A DNA stretch of 64,000 bases, taken from Phaeocystidibacter luteus. Its GTDB lineage: Bacteria > Bacteroidota > Bacteroidia > Flavobacteriales > Schleiferiaceae. The notes beneath the pieces are model-generated. The model was not told the DNA's origin and made no database searches. It was given only the letters and a program-made list of their open reading frames with translations. The stretch covers positions 1 to 64,000 of the forward strand of contig NZ_WBVO01000011.1 of the NCBI RefSeq assembly GCF_008933115.1, read 5' to 3'. Made by a program: the position numbers and the translations under genes. Shown in pieces: positions 1 to 8,326 of this stretch. Each line of letters opens with the position of its first letter. The stretch's first letter is position 1.

Positions 1-105
1 GAGTATACGATTGAGTAATCCTCATCGTTATCACGTCATAAAAACTGGAGCATAGAAAGGCCATTGTAACCCAGGGATGACACATCCGTTCAATCAAACT
101 TTGGT

Positions 106-170
106 CTTGCATCTATGATGCCTTATGCGAAGCATCTTACAGCTTTGCTGTCTTGCGGCCTTGCCGCCTA
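106..170. repeat. Tandem array of four mini-hairpins spaced by CTT
   Basis: Four perfect short inverted repeats follow one another with a CTT triplet before each: GCATC/GATGC (109-113, 117-121, loop TAT), ATGC/GCAT (125-128, 132-135, loop GAA), ACAGC/GCTGT (139-143, 147-151, loop TTT) and GCGGC/GCCGC (155-159, 163-167, loop CTT). The last triplet is CTA (168-170), the complement of the TAG stop of the histidine kinase gene, so the array begins exactly at that stop. On the minus strand it would form four hairpins in the 3' UTR separated by AAG. There is no U-tract, so it is not an ordinary terminator. Bases 1-105 hold nothing I recognise. Confidence 0.7.
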
Positions 171-2123
171 CGGTATCCTCACCTCCACATAACTTCCCTC
201 CTCACACGCTGCTACCTCAATGTCACCCCCATGTTCTTTCGTCAACATGTAAACTAAGTATAGCCCCATGCCCTTGGAAGTGTCGGGACGATATTCTTTT
301 AAGTTTTTGAGCTGATCTAGTACCTCCCTTGGGATGCCCGGACCACTATCCTTTACCCGCGTAATTAATACGCCTTCTTCTACGTGAATGGACACCACAA
401 CCTCCGAATCAGTTGGGGCATATTTTAAGGCGTTGGACACCAAGTTTCGGATTATCGTGGAATATGCATTAGGATCGATGTTCCATGTCAACCCCTCGTC
501 TATTGCACACGACATCTTCATCCTGCGGTTCGGAAGCAAAGGAGTCATGATTTGCTCACACTGATGGACAACCGAGTTAATATTGACCTCCGTCTTAGTC
601 AGTTTTAATTCCGTTGCCTGATCCTTTGCCCAAATCAAGAGGTTCTCCAAAAGACCGTTTACCTCAGCCAAACCTTGACGAACATTTTCCATGATGTCAG
701 CTGAGTCTGCCGATAGTTTGTCGCCACGTTGAGGAATCTCTTTCAATAAGAAAAGTGAATTGCCAATGGGGCCGCGCAAGTCATGACCAATAATCGAAAA
801 GAGCCTGTTCTTCGCATCATCAAGCTGATTTAAACGAAGTAATGCTTCCTGAGATACTCTTCGTTTTTTGAGCATCAATGCATACATCTGGAGTAGGGTC
901 AATACAAGAAATACCAACACCCCTAGGCCAATGTAGAGCCACTTTAACTGCTTTTCATTTTCGGCTTTTTCAAGCAAGTGTTCTTTCTGAAGCATTTCGA
1001 GTTGGAGCACCCGCATTTGTTCGCGAACGTCCTGTTCATTTGTGATCAAGCGGGCATCATTCGATACCTTGATGTTCTTCTCATATGCTTTGTGAAATTG
1101 AACATAGTAGGAAAGCGCTTTTTCAACATCTCCGCGGCGGTTGTAGACTTTGTATAAGTTGTGACACGCCCTTTGAAAAACAAATGTGCTCGCATCTTTA
1201 CTGCCTTCGTAGGCCAATTTTGCGTAACGTTCAGCTTCTTGCCAATTGTCGAGACTCATGTATGTGGACGACAGATTCACCTGAAGCATTGGCAACATGA
1301 ATGGATACGGAGTCTGATCCAACCACTGCTTCGATTCAACCAACTTCAGGTAATACAAGGCCGAGTCGTTATTGCCAAGCTGATAATGCGAAATTCCGAT
1401 GTTGGCAAGGCTCACCACAATACTCATCGTATCGCTCATCAACGCCTTGACGCTATTCGATTTTCGGAAGGCTTGTATGCTCGCATTCGTCATGGTGTCG
1501 AGCTCCATCAGCGCCAATCCGATGGAATTATTCGCAGAGCTCTGATTGTAAAGGTCGCCGGTAGACTCAAAGTAGTCTAGCGACTTTTGAGCGTACTCAT
1601 AACTCAACTCGTAATCTTGAAGTTTATACAACGTCTTGGCCATCTCCAAGTACGTGAGTGGTCGCATCACACTGTCCTTTACATCTAAATAGCGCAAGGC
1701 TAGATAGCCACTGTTCAAAGAGCTACTGTAATTTTCAAGCTGTCGATGGGCTACGCACAAGTTTCGATACAAGTATCCTATGTCCCCTGAATCTGATTTA
1801 GGTTGCCACAACAAAGCCTGTTCAAACCAATGCTTAGCTGAGTCGTGATCTTGTCGAATAGCGTGTAATATGCCATGCTCGCGAAGAAAGGTTCCAATCT
1901 CGGTGGAGTCTTCGGATGCAAAGACTCCCGGTTTGGCAATGGCTATCATTGCATGAGCACGGTCGAGATTACTCCAGGCATTTCGCCTGACTACCTTCGA
2001 GACTAAAGAGTTGAGCTCTTCGGCGCTTGAACAGGTATCCGCCCACATCACAAGTGTGTCTTGCGATTGTGCGTACCCGACCAAACTCAACAGGAGGAAG
2101 AGGAGGCTGGTAAGGAATTTCAT
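168..2123 (-). CDS. TPR-containing sensor histidine kinase
   Basis: Membrane-bound two-component sensor. Residues 1-20 form a signal peptide. Residues about 80-350 are helical TPR-like repeats in the periplasm, followed by a coiled coil (about 365-395) and one membrane helix (396-417). The cytoplasmic kinase has the HisKA H-box GHDLRGP with phospho-acceptor His447, the N-box around RNLVSNALKYA (559-569), G1 DSGPGIP (592-598) and G2 GMGLYLV (618-624). This periplasmic-TPR architecture is common in Bacteroidota. No response regulator is adjacent and the protein carries no receiver domain, so its partner lies elsewhere. The input signal is unknown. It is divergent from the MFS gene. Confidence 0.93.
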   Translation of the reverse strand: MKFLTSLLFLLLSLVGYAQSQDTLVMWADTCSSAEELNSLVSKVVRRNAWSNLDRAHAMIAIAKPGVFASEDSTEIGTFLREHGILHAIRQDHDSAKHWFEQALLWQPKSDSGDIGYLYRNLCVAHRQLENYSSSLNSGYLALRYLDVKDSVMRPLTYLEMAKTLYKLQDYELSYEYAQKSLDYFESTGDLYNQSSANNSIGLALMELDTMTNASIQAFRKSNSVKALMSDTMSIVVSLANIGISHYQLGNNDSALYYLKLVESKQWLDQTPYPFMLPMLQVNLSSTYMSLDNWQEAERYAKLAYEGSKDASTFVFQRACHNLYKVYNRRGDVEKALSYYVQFHKAYEKNIKVSNDARLITNEQDVREQMRVLQLEMLQKEHLLEKAENEKQLKWLYIGLGVLVFLVLTLLQMYALMLKKRRVSQEALLRLNQLDDAKNRLFSIIGHDLRGPIGNSLFLLKEIPQRGDKLSADSADIMENVRQGLAEVNGLLENLLIWAKDQATELKLTKTEVNINSVVHQCEQIMTPLLPNRRMKMSCAIDEGLTWNIDPNAYSTIIRNLVSNALKYAPTDSEVVVSIHVEEGVLITRVKDSGPGIPREVLDQLKNLKEYRPDTSKGMGLYLVYMLTKEHGGDIEVAACEEGSYVEVRIP

Positions 2124-2157
2124 AGGGTGAGGTTGATTCTTCTAAAATACAATTTCA

Positions 2158-2189
2158 ATTGTTCTATTCATTGCTTAGCTTCGAACAAT
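2158..2189. promoter_or_regulatory. Inverted repeat before the MFS start
   Basis: ATTGTTC (2158-2164) and GAACAAT (2183-2189) form perfect 7-bp arms around an 18-nt centre, in the gap between the divergent kinase and transporter genes and ending 2 bases before the transporter ATG. It could be an operator or a leader hairpin. There is no other support. Confidence 0.25.
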
Positions 2190-2191
2190 CG

Positions 2192-3475
2192 ATGAAACCA
2201 ACTGACAAGTCTACCTACCGCGCATGGGCGTTTTATGATTGGGCCAATTCGGCTTATTCACTCGTTATCTCAACGGCCATTTTTCCTATCTACTATGGCT
2301 CTGTCACGAGCAACGACAATGGCAACATACTCAATGTGTTAGGTTGGGAAGTGGAGAGTACAGCAATCTATGCTTGGGTCATAGCCCTCTCTTTTCTTAC
2401 CGTAGCAATCATTTCTCCTTACTTAAGCGCCCTTGCCGATTTGAGTGGAAGGAAGCGCGATTACATGAGAAACTTTGTCATTTTAGGTTCCATCTCATGT
2501 ATGTCGATGTATTTCTTTACCGAGAATACAATCGTTCTGGGATTAGCCGCCGCGTTTTTTGCCAGTCTGGGTTTTTCAGGAAGCCTCGTTTTTTACAACG
2601 CCTACCTTCCTCAGATTGCTCCGCCAGAAGATCAAGATAAGCTTAGTGCACGCGGATTTAGCCTGGGGTACATTGGTAGCTCCCTCTTGCTCATTGCTCT
2701 TTTGGCTTTAATATCCTATCCTGAAGCTTTGGGATTGGCGGGCAAAGGACAGGCTACGCAAATAGCGTTTGTGACGGTGGGCCTCTGGTGGCTCGGGTGG
2801 AGCATGTACCCACTTCGCGTTCTTCCTCATAATATCTATGGCAGAAAGCCTGAGAAGGGATGGGCGAAGAATGCGTACAAGGAGCTAGCTCAAGTTTTTG
2901 GGGTCTTCAGAAAAACAAAACGCCTCGGCCGTTTTGTGATTTCCTTCTTCTTCTTCAGTTGCGGAGTTCAAACCACGATTTTACTCGCCACTATGTTTGG
3001 CAAAGAGGTACTAGATGTCGACGATGAAATCTTGATCGGGACCGTTCTCATCATCCAATTCGTTGGAATACTCGGCGCATGGAGCTTTGCACAGCTCTCC
3101 TCTAAAATTGGAAATATTAAGGCCATCGCCGTTGCTGTATTCATTTGGGTGGCCGTGTGTATCGCAGCATATTTCGTTCAAACTACCACCCAGTTCATGA
3201 TCATCGGTGGGGTGGTTGGACTTGTCATGGGTGGGGTACAGGCTCTAGCAAGAAGTACCTATTCCAAAATGCTTCCTGAAACAAAAGACCATACGACCTT
3301 TTTCAGCTTCTATGATGTGGCTGAGAAACTGGCTACGACACTTGGAACGTTCTCCGTCGGAATCCTTGTCGCATTCACGGGAGACCTCAGAAATTCAGCT
3401 CTGGCGCTAACGGCGTTCTTCCTAATCAGTCTGATTTTCCTCTTTGCAATTCCAAAGAGTAAGTACGTTTACTGA
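2192..3475 (+). CDS. MFS transporter, UMF1 (Atg22-like) family
   Basis: Polytopic inner-membrane transporter of about 427 residues with around 12 hydrophobic helices. The N-terminal YRAWAFYDWANSAYS segment is typical of the UMF1/Atg22-like branch of the major facilitator superfamily, where the substrate is unknown; yeast Atg22 exports vacuolar amino acids. A further family-like motif is ALARSTYSKMLP near the C-terminal half. I place the start at the ATG at 2192; an in-frame TTG at 2159 would add an unlikely 11-residue extension. Its 3' end overlaps the convergent OB-fold gene by 7 nt. Confidence 0.88.
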   Translation: MKPTDKSTYRAWAFYDWANSAYSLVISTAIFPIYYGSVTSNDNGNILNVLGWEVESTAIYAWVIALSFLTVAIISPYLSALADLSGRKRDYMRNFVILGSISCMSMYFFTENTIVLGLAAAFFASLGFSGSLVFYNAYLPQIAPPEDQDKLSARGFSLGYIGSSLLLIALLALISYPEALGLAGKGQATQIAFVTVGLWWLGWSMYPLRVLPHNIYGRKPEKGWAKNAYKELAQVFGVFRKTKRLGRFVISFFFFSCGVQTTILLATMFGKEVLDVDDEILIGTVLIIQFVGILGAWSFAQLSSKIGNIKAIAVAVFIWVAVCIAAYFVQTTTQFMIIGGVVGLVMGGVQALARSTYSKMLPETKDHTTFFSFYDVAEKLATTLGTFSVGILVAFTGDLRNSALALTAFFLISLIFLFAIPKSKYVY

Positions 3476-3870
3476 TCTAATGGCTTGAATTTGTCAACCC
3501 TGATGATGTAACCCTCTATCAGGTCCTCCTCAGTGCCTACTATTCTGCCTTTGATTGTTAGATCTGTCCCACGCTGGAACATTGAAACGTCAACCGTGCT
3601 ATCCGCTGCGCAGATGACAATGTTGTCTAAGGTGATATTGGTTTCACCTACTTGCGTGATATTCCCAGAAATAACCGCTACCTCTTCTTTGTACAAGCTG
3701 TCGAACTGCGTTGCACCTTCATTCAAAATAGCAATGAGGTCACTCGCCGTGCCCGTGTACGTCGGTTCTTCCGATTGGATGTCTCGGTGTGGTTTATTCC
3801 ACATGTAGTATCCAACAACAGCGCCACCAATGGCAAGAACAAGGAGAATAAGGAGAATCTTTTTAGTCAT
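3469..3870 (-). CDS. OB-fold (tRNA_anti-like) membrane-anchored protein
   Basis: A 133-residue protein with one N-terminal membrane helix (about residues 4-23, positively charged start) followed by a small beta-rich domain resembling the tRNA_anti-like OB-fold family of Bacteroidota (segments VISGNITQVGETNITLDN and DLTIKGRIVGTEEDLIEGY). The function of the family is unknown despite its name; there is no evidence of RNA binding, and the domain would sit on the periplasmic side. Its last 7 nt overlap the end of the MFS gene on the other strand. Confidence 0.75.
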   Translation of the reverse strand: MTKKILLILLVLAIGGAVVGYYMWNKPHRDIQSEEPTYTGTASDLIAILNEGATQFDSLYKEEVAVISGNITQVGETNITLDNIVICAADSTVDVSMFQRGTDLTIKGRIVGTEEDLIEGYIIRVDKFKPLDQ

Positions 3871-4001
3871 GGTTCAGGAGATTTGGAGTTTTGAAGATAG
3901 ACATTCATGTTTTGGTAACCCATACGAGCGGAAAGTTTCTTAGGTTAGACAACTGGAACTCTTTTTGTTCCGTAGATATAGTACACGAACATGAACAAGT
4001 C

Positions 4002-4379
4002 ATGACCAAAGCAGTAATCCGAGTTTCATTTCTCACCCTCATTGGGGCATTTATAATTACGAGTTGTTATTCTGAGAATTACGAAGACCTCTATGGTCCA
4101 CGTGATCCGGAATGTGATTCTGTACTCACCACCTATACCGCCGGCATCAGACCGTGGATTGACGCTGAGTGCGTGGATTGTCACAATTCAGGTGCTTCAA
4201 GCGGTGGACTAGATTTGTCCACCTATCAAGATGTGTTCGACAATGCTAACGTTGTTCTCGACCGAATCAAGCGAGAGCCGAATGACCCGAAGATGATGCC
4301 GCTGGGACAGCCAAAGCTTCCTCGTTGTACTATTCAAGGGTTTGAGAAGTGGATTGCCGCTGGAAAACCAGAAAATTAA
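4002..4379 (+). CDS. c-type cytochrome lipoprotein
   Basis: A 125-residue exported lipoprotein: hydrophobic signal with lipobox ending at Cys22 (IITSC), one haem c attachment motif CVDCH (57-61), and a later KMMPLGQPKLP segment that could supply the distal Met ligand. It resembles the small planctomycete-type cytochrome C domains common in Bacteroidota and probably transfers electrons at the envelope. I chose the ATG at 4002 because the signal peptide begins there; the frame is open from 3891 but that extension is not signal-like. It is first in an operon with YceI (14-nt gap) and DUF5777, suggesting a shared redox role. Confidence 0.85.
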   Translation: MTKAVIRVSFLTLIGAFIITSCYSENYEDLYGPRDPECDSVLTTYTAGIRPWIDAECVDCHNSGASSGGLDLSTYQDVFDNANVVLDRIKREPNDPKMMPLGQPKLPRCTIQGFEKWIAAGKPEN

Positions 4380-4393
4380 AAACCACACATACC

Positions 4394-4954
4394 ATGAAAC
4401 CATTTAAATTTTTACTCGCACTTCTACTTATTGGATTTGCCTCTACTCAAGTATCTGCTCAACGTATGATGACCCGCGAGGGCTACATCAAATTCTTCTC
4501 ATCTACAGCGGTTGAGGATATTGAAGCAGCATCAAACCAAGCTTCTTCGGTTCTGGAAAAGAACACTGGTAAGATTGCATTTCAAGTATTAATGACTAGC
4601 TTCTCGTTCGAAAAGGCGCTCATGCAGGAGCACTTCAACGAGAATTATGTTGAATCAGAAACGTATCCGAAAGCCACTTTTGCGGGTCAGATTGAAGACT
4701 TGAGCAAAGTGGATTTTGAAACAGAAGGGACGTACAACGTAACTATTAAGGGTACACTTACCGTACATGGAGTGGCTCAGGAGAGAACCGTTTCTGCAAC
4801 CATAAAAGTAGAAGGAGAGAATGTTCTGCTCGAAACCGTCTTTAAGGTAAAGCCGGCAGATCATGATATCGAAATACCTTCGGTTGTGCGCGATAACATT
4901 GCACGTGAACTTGAGGTGACCGTGAAGGCCAAGTATGCGCCACTCAATAGATAA
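4394..4954 (+). CDS. YceI family periplasmic lipid-binding protein
   Basis: A 186-residue secreted protein with a clear signal peptide (cleavage after VSAQ, about residue 22) and a YceI-type lipocalin-like beta barrel: the strand pattern around GKIAFQVLMTSFSFEKALMQ, YPKATFAGQI and VTIKGTLTVHGV is characteristic. YceI proteins bind isoprenoid chains, including quinones, in a hydrophobic pocket. It lies between the cytochrome c lipoprotein and the DUF5777 barrel, so an electron-carrier or quinone-handling role is reasonable but inferred. The start is the ATG at 4394, directly before the signal peptide. Confidence 0.92.
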   Translation: MKPFKFLLALLLIGFASTQVSAQRMMTREGYIKFFSSTAVEDIEAASNQASSVLEKNTGKIAFQVLMTSFSFEKALMQEHFNENYVESETYPKATFAGQIEDLSKVDFETEGTYNVTIKGTLTVHGVAQERTVSATIKVEGENVLLETVFKVKPADHDIEIPSVVRDNIARELEVTVKAKYAPLNR

Positions 4955-4959
4955 GACCC

Positions 4960-5895
4960 ATGAAAACAACTACCTACAAACACCTTCTACTCCTGTTCAT
5001 TTTCGGAGTAGTTGGCTCGATGACTTATGCTCAAGACGACTTACTTGCTGAGCTTGATGAAGGGGAAGAGCAAACGGTTTACACCTCTGCCACGTTCAAA
5101 GGGAGCCGAATAATCAACCTTCAGAGCACCGAACTGCCAGCTGAAGGTGTCGGTCAGTTCATCATTCTCCACAGATTCGGTTCATTGACGGAAGACCCAC
5201 TGTACGATCTGTTTGGATTAGATGTGGCTTCAGTGCGCCTCTCCTTCGATTATTCCATCAAAGATTATTTGAACGTTGGTGTTGGTCGTTCAAGCGGTAC
5301 CAAGGTTTACGACGGATGGGTGAAAGCTCGATTATACCGTCAATCCAGCGGAGCTGTGAACATGCCAGTGTCCATTCTTTACTACGGTTCCCTCAACGTG
5401 AATACAACGCGTTTTCCAGATGACGGCCTCGAGCACAAATTTGGCGAACGCCTTAGCTATGTGAACCAGATTATCGTGGGTCGCAAGTTCAGTGAAAGTT
5501 TCAGTATGGAGCTTGTTCCAACAGTTGTGCACTTCAATACTCGCCAGACGCGTGAACAACCCAATACCATTTTCGGTCTGGGTGTAGGAGGCAGAATCAA
5601 ACTGACGAACCGCGTGGCGATTACGGCAGATTACATGCTTCAAGCGCCGAGAAATACCAGATTGGTTGACGGTGTAGAAACGGCCTACAACAACTCGTTT
5701 TCCATCGGTGTGGATATCGAAACGGGAGGACACGTTTTCCAGCTTCACCTCACGAACTCACAGAGCATAAGTGATCCGTATTGGATGACTCAAACTCCTG
5801 GAAACTGGTTCGAAGGCGATATCTTCTTTGGATTCAATATCTCAAGGGTGTTTACGCTCAAGAAACCAAAGCGTATTGAGTCACCAGCTTGGTAG
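4960..5895 (+). CDS. DUF5777 family beta-barrel protein
   Basis: A 311-residue exported protein (signal peptide to about residue 25, cleavage after TYAQ) made of alternating amphipathic strands, with the QFIILHRFG, DPLYDLFGLD and SVRLSFDYSI segments typical of the Bacteroidota DUF5777 family. It is probably an outer-membrane barrel. The gene starts 5 nt after the YceI stop and completes the cytochrome/YceI/DUF5777 operon. The function is unknown; the context suggests it is the outer-membrane member of a small redox module. Confidence 0.85.
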   Translation: MKTTTYKHLLLLFIFGVVGSMTYAQDDLLAELDEGEEQTVYTSATFKGSRIINLQSTELPAEGVGQFIILHRFGSLTEDPLYDLFGLDVASVRLSFDYSIKDYLNVGVGRSSGTKVYDGWVKARLYRQSSGAVNMPVSILYYGSLNVNTTRFPDDGLEHKFGERLSYVNQIIVGRKFSESFSMELVPTVVHFNTRQTREQPNTIFGLGVGGRIKLTNRVAITADYMLQAPRNTRLVDGVETAYNNSFSIGVDIETGGHVFQLHLTNSQSISDPYWMTQTPGNWFEGDIFFGFNISRVFTLKKPKRIESPAW

Positions 5896-5899
5896 AAAC

Positions 5900-6868
5900 T
5901 TATTCGGTCACACGTTCGATGCGCTCCACATTGCCTATGTGAAAGAGTGCATCGCCCTTGTGTACCATTGGGATGTTGTTATGCCCAATGATGTAGCCTT
6001 TGCTCGGTGATTTCACCTTGATGGAGTAGCTGTTGTAAGGGTTGTTGATTCGACCAATGGTTTCGCCTTCCTTTACACGCTGACCTGAAGCCTTTGTTGG
6101 GATGAACAAACCAGATGCATCGGCACGCAGCCAAGAAGTGGAGTCGAAGTGGACCACCTTTTTCGCTTGCGGGCTCTTATCAATCATCCCAAAATGATGA
6201 AGTACGCGCTTGGTCCCGCGAACGGCTGACTTTATCGCCTTTTCATCAAAGCGAAGCGATTCACCTCCTTCAAATACTACAATGGACTTCCCGAGCTCGG
6301 TGGCTGTCCCACGCAATGAGCCAGGAATAACATTGCTCGTTAGTGTGAAAGGCGCTTTAAAAGCATCGGCAATTTCACGTCCCAGTTTGTCTTCTGCACT
6401 ATATCGAATCTGTGGATAATTCGTTCGGCTAGCTCCCCCCGTGTGGAAATCGATGCCGAAATCAATGACGGGAAGAATCTTTTCTGTGAGGTGATTGGCC
6501 ACAATAGCAGCCAGAGAACCATCTGGACTACCCGGAAAGCTTCGGTTTACATCCTTGCCGTCGGGCACTTCGCGTGAGAAGTGAATGAAACCGTACACGT
6601 TGATAATAGGTAACGCGATAACGGTCCCCTTATTAATCTGAGACAGCAATTTGCTGTCCGCAAGTCTCCGTACCGTTTCAATTCCATTGATTTCATCCCC
6701 ATGCAGACCTCCAGAGAGTAGAACGGTAGGCCCGGGGTTCTCTGAACGGAAAACATGGATAGGCATGTGAATGAGCGTGCCAGACGGAAGTCGTGCTACC
6801 TCAATCTCTATAATCGTCTCCTTTCCTGGAGGGACCTTTACGCCATCAATCACCAACGGAGTTGCCAT
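5900..6868 (-). CDS. Succinylglutamate desuccinylase/aspartoacylase family zinc hydrolase
   Basis: A 322-residue cytosolic M14-like amidohydrolase. Zinc ligands are visible in GGLHGDEINGIE (His56, Glu59) and GIDFHTGG (His142), and DVNRSFPG is the conserved substrate-binding segment. The C-terminal part (about 240-322) is a small beta domain with a biotinyl-like GRINNPYN turn, usual in this group. Relatives deacylate N-acyl amino acids, but the substrate is not predictable here. It ends 4 nt from the convergent DUF5777 stop and starts 3 nt after purB, so it is probably co-transcribed with purB. Confidence 0.87.
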   Translation of the reverse strand: MATPLVIDGVKVPPGKETIIEIEVARLPSGTLIHMPIHVFRSENPGPTVLLSGGLHGDEINGIETVRRLADSKLLSQINKGTVIALPIINVYGFIHFSREVPDGKDVNRSFPGSPDGSLAAIVANHLTEKILPVIDFGIDFHTGGASRTNYPQIRYSAEDKLGREIADAFKAPFTLTSNVIPGSLRGTATELGKSIVVFEGGESLRFDEKAIKSAVRGTKRVLHHFGMIDKSPQAKKVVHFDSTSWLRADASGLFIPTKASGQRVKEGETIGRINNPYNSYSIKVKSPSKGYIIGHNNIPMVHKGDALFHIGNVERIERVTE

Positions 6869-6871
6869 GTA

Positions 6872-8212
6872 TTATTGACCTGTGTAGTTAGATGGAGTAA
6901 TTTGACGGAGCTCTGCCTTCACGTCATCACTCACATTCAAACCATTGATAAATACGGATATCGCTTCACCGTTAATCACGCTATTGGTACGCGTAAGGTC
7001 TTTCAAAGCTTCGTAAGGTTTCGGATATCCTTCGCGACGCAGAATGGTCTGAATCGCTTCCGCAACTACTGCCCAATTCTTCTCTAAATCTGCTTCAAAA
7101 GCATCTCTATTCACAATCAGTTTTCCAAGACCCTTGAGGGTATTGTTGAAACCGATGATCGTATGTGCTAGTGGAACACCAACGTTTCTCAAAACCGTAC
7201 TATCCGTGAGGTCTCGTTGCATACGAGAAATTGGAAGTTTCGCAGCAAGGTGCTCGTAAAGCGCATTTGCGATACCGAGGTTGCCTTCGCTGTTTTCGAA
7301 ATCGATTGGGTTCACCTTATGAGGCATAGCTGAAGAGCCAACTTCACCTTCCTTAATCTTCTGCTTGAAGTAATCCATGGAGATGTACGTCCATACATCG
7401 CGGTCGAGATCCACGAGAATGGTGTTGATTCGCTTCATCGCGTCAAAAAGGGCGGCCATGTTGTCGTAATGCTCAATTTGTGTTGTAGGCTGAGAGCGCT
7501 GTAAGCCGAGCACCTCATTCACAAAGTAATTTCCGAAGGCATGCCAATCGGTATCCGGATAGGCCACCGTATGAGCGTTGAAGTTTCCTGTGGCTCCTCC
7601 AAATTTGGCCGACATTGGGATGTGGCGAATCTGACGAAGTTGTTGATCTATTCTTTCAACGAATACCTCGAACTCTTTTCCAAGTCGGGTAGGAGACGCG
7701 GGTTGCCCGTGAGTTCTGGCGAGCATTGGAATGTCTTCCCACTCGTTCACAAGTTGCTGAAGCGTCACTACAACTTCACCTAAAAGTGGGATGTACACCT
7801 CTTCCAAAGCTTCGGCGATAGAGAGTGGAACCGCGGTGTTGTTGATGTCTTGCGATGTCAATCCAAAGTGCACGAATTCGCTCCACTTGCTTACCCCGAG
7901 TGCCTCCATCTTCTCTTTGATGAGATACTCAACCGCTTTAACATCGTGGTTAGTCGTCTTTTCGATTTCCTTCACGCGCAAGGCAGAAGCCTCATCGAAA
8001 TCGAGATAGATGTCTCTGAGGTCATTGAATTTGTCCTTAGGGAAATCGGCGAGTTGAGGAAGTGGCATTTCACAGAGTGCGATGAAGTACTCAATCTCAA
8101 CGCGGACACGATATTGGATGAGGGCGTATTCTGAAAAGAAGGCAGAAAGTGGCTTGGAATGACGAGCATAACGGCCGTCTACAGGGGAAATCGCGAACAA
8201 TTCGGGATTCAT
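6872..8212 (-). CDS. purB: Adenylosuccinate lyase
   Basis: Fumarase/aspartase superfamily enzyme that splits SAICAR to AICAR and adenylosuccinate to AMP, both releasing fumarate, in purine synthesis. The 446-residue length fits the longer PurB form. The superfamily signature SSAMPHKVNPIDFENSEGN (about 291-310) contains the catalytic serine loop, ARTHGQPASPT is the second conserved region, and SPVDGRYA is the PurB-typical N-terminus. The start is the ATG at 8212. A near-consensus -7 box (TACCTTCG on the minus strand) lies upstream. It appears to head a two-gene transcript with the zinc hydrolase. Confidence 0.97.
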   Translation of the reverse strand: MNPELFAISPVDGRYARHSKPLSAFFSEYALIQYRVRVEIEYFIALCEMPLPQLADFPKDKFNDLRDIYLDFDEASALRVKEIEKTTNHDVKAVEYLIKEKMEALGVSKWSEFVHFGLTSQDINNTAVPLSIAEALEEVYIPLLGEVVVTLQQLVNEWEDIPMLARTHGQPASPTRLGKEFEVFVERIDQQLRQIRHIPMSAKFGGATGNFNAHTVAYPDTDWHAFGNYFVNEVLGLQRSQPTTQIEHYDNMAALFDAMKRINTILVDLDRDVWTYISMDYFKQKIKEGEVGSSAMPHKVNPIDFENSEGNLGIANALYEHLAAKLPISRMQRDLTDSTVLRNVGVPLAHTIIGFNNTLKGLGKLIVNRDAFEADLEKNWAVVAEAIQTILRREGYPKPYEALKDLTRTNSVINGEAISVFINGLNVSDDVKAELRQITPSNYTGQ

Positions 8213-8326
8213 GAATTTCGTCTTTGAATTGAAAGCGCGAAGGTACGAAATCCTGTAGGTTAAAAGGATGTGCGTGGATGGATGTGAAACTATGTGTATC
8301 TTTAAAACTCTTTAATGCTCTCTCTC

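Noticed and set aside
106-170. CRISPR array
   Set aside because: Unit sequences differ, spacers are only 3 nt, and no cas genes are nearby.
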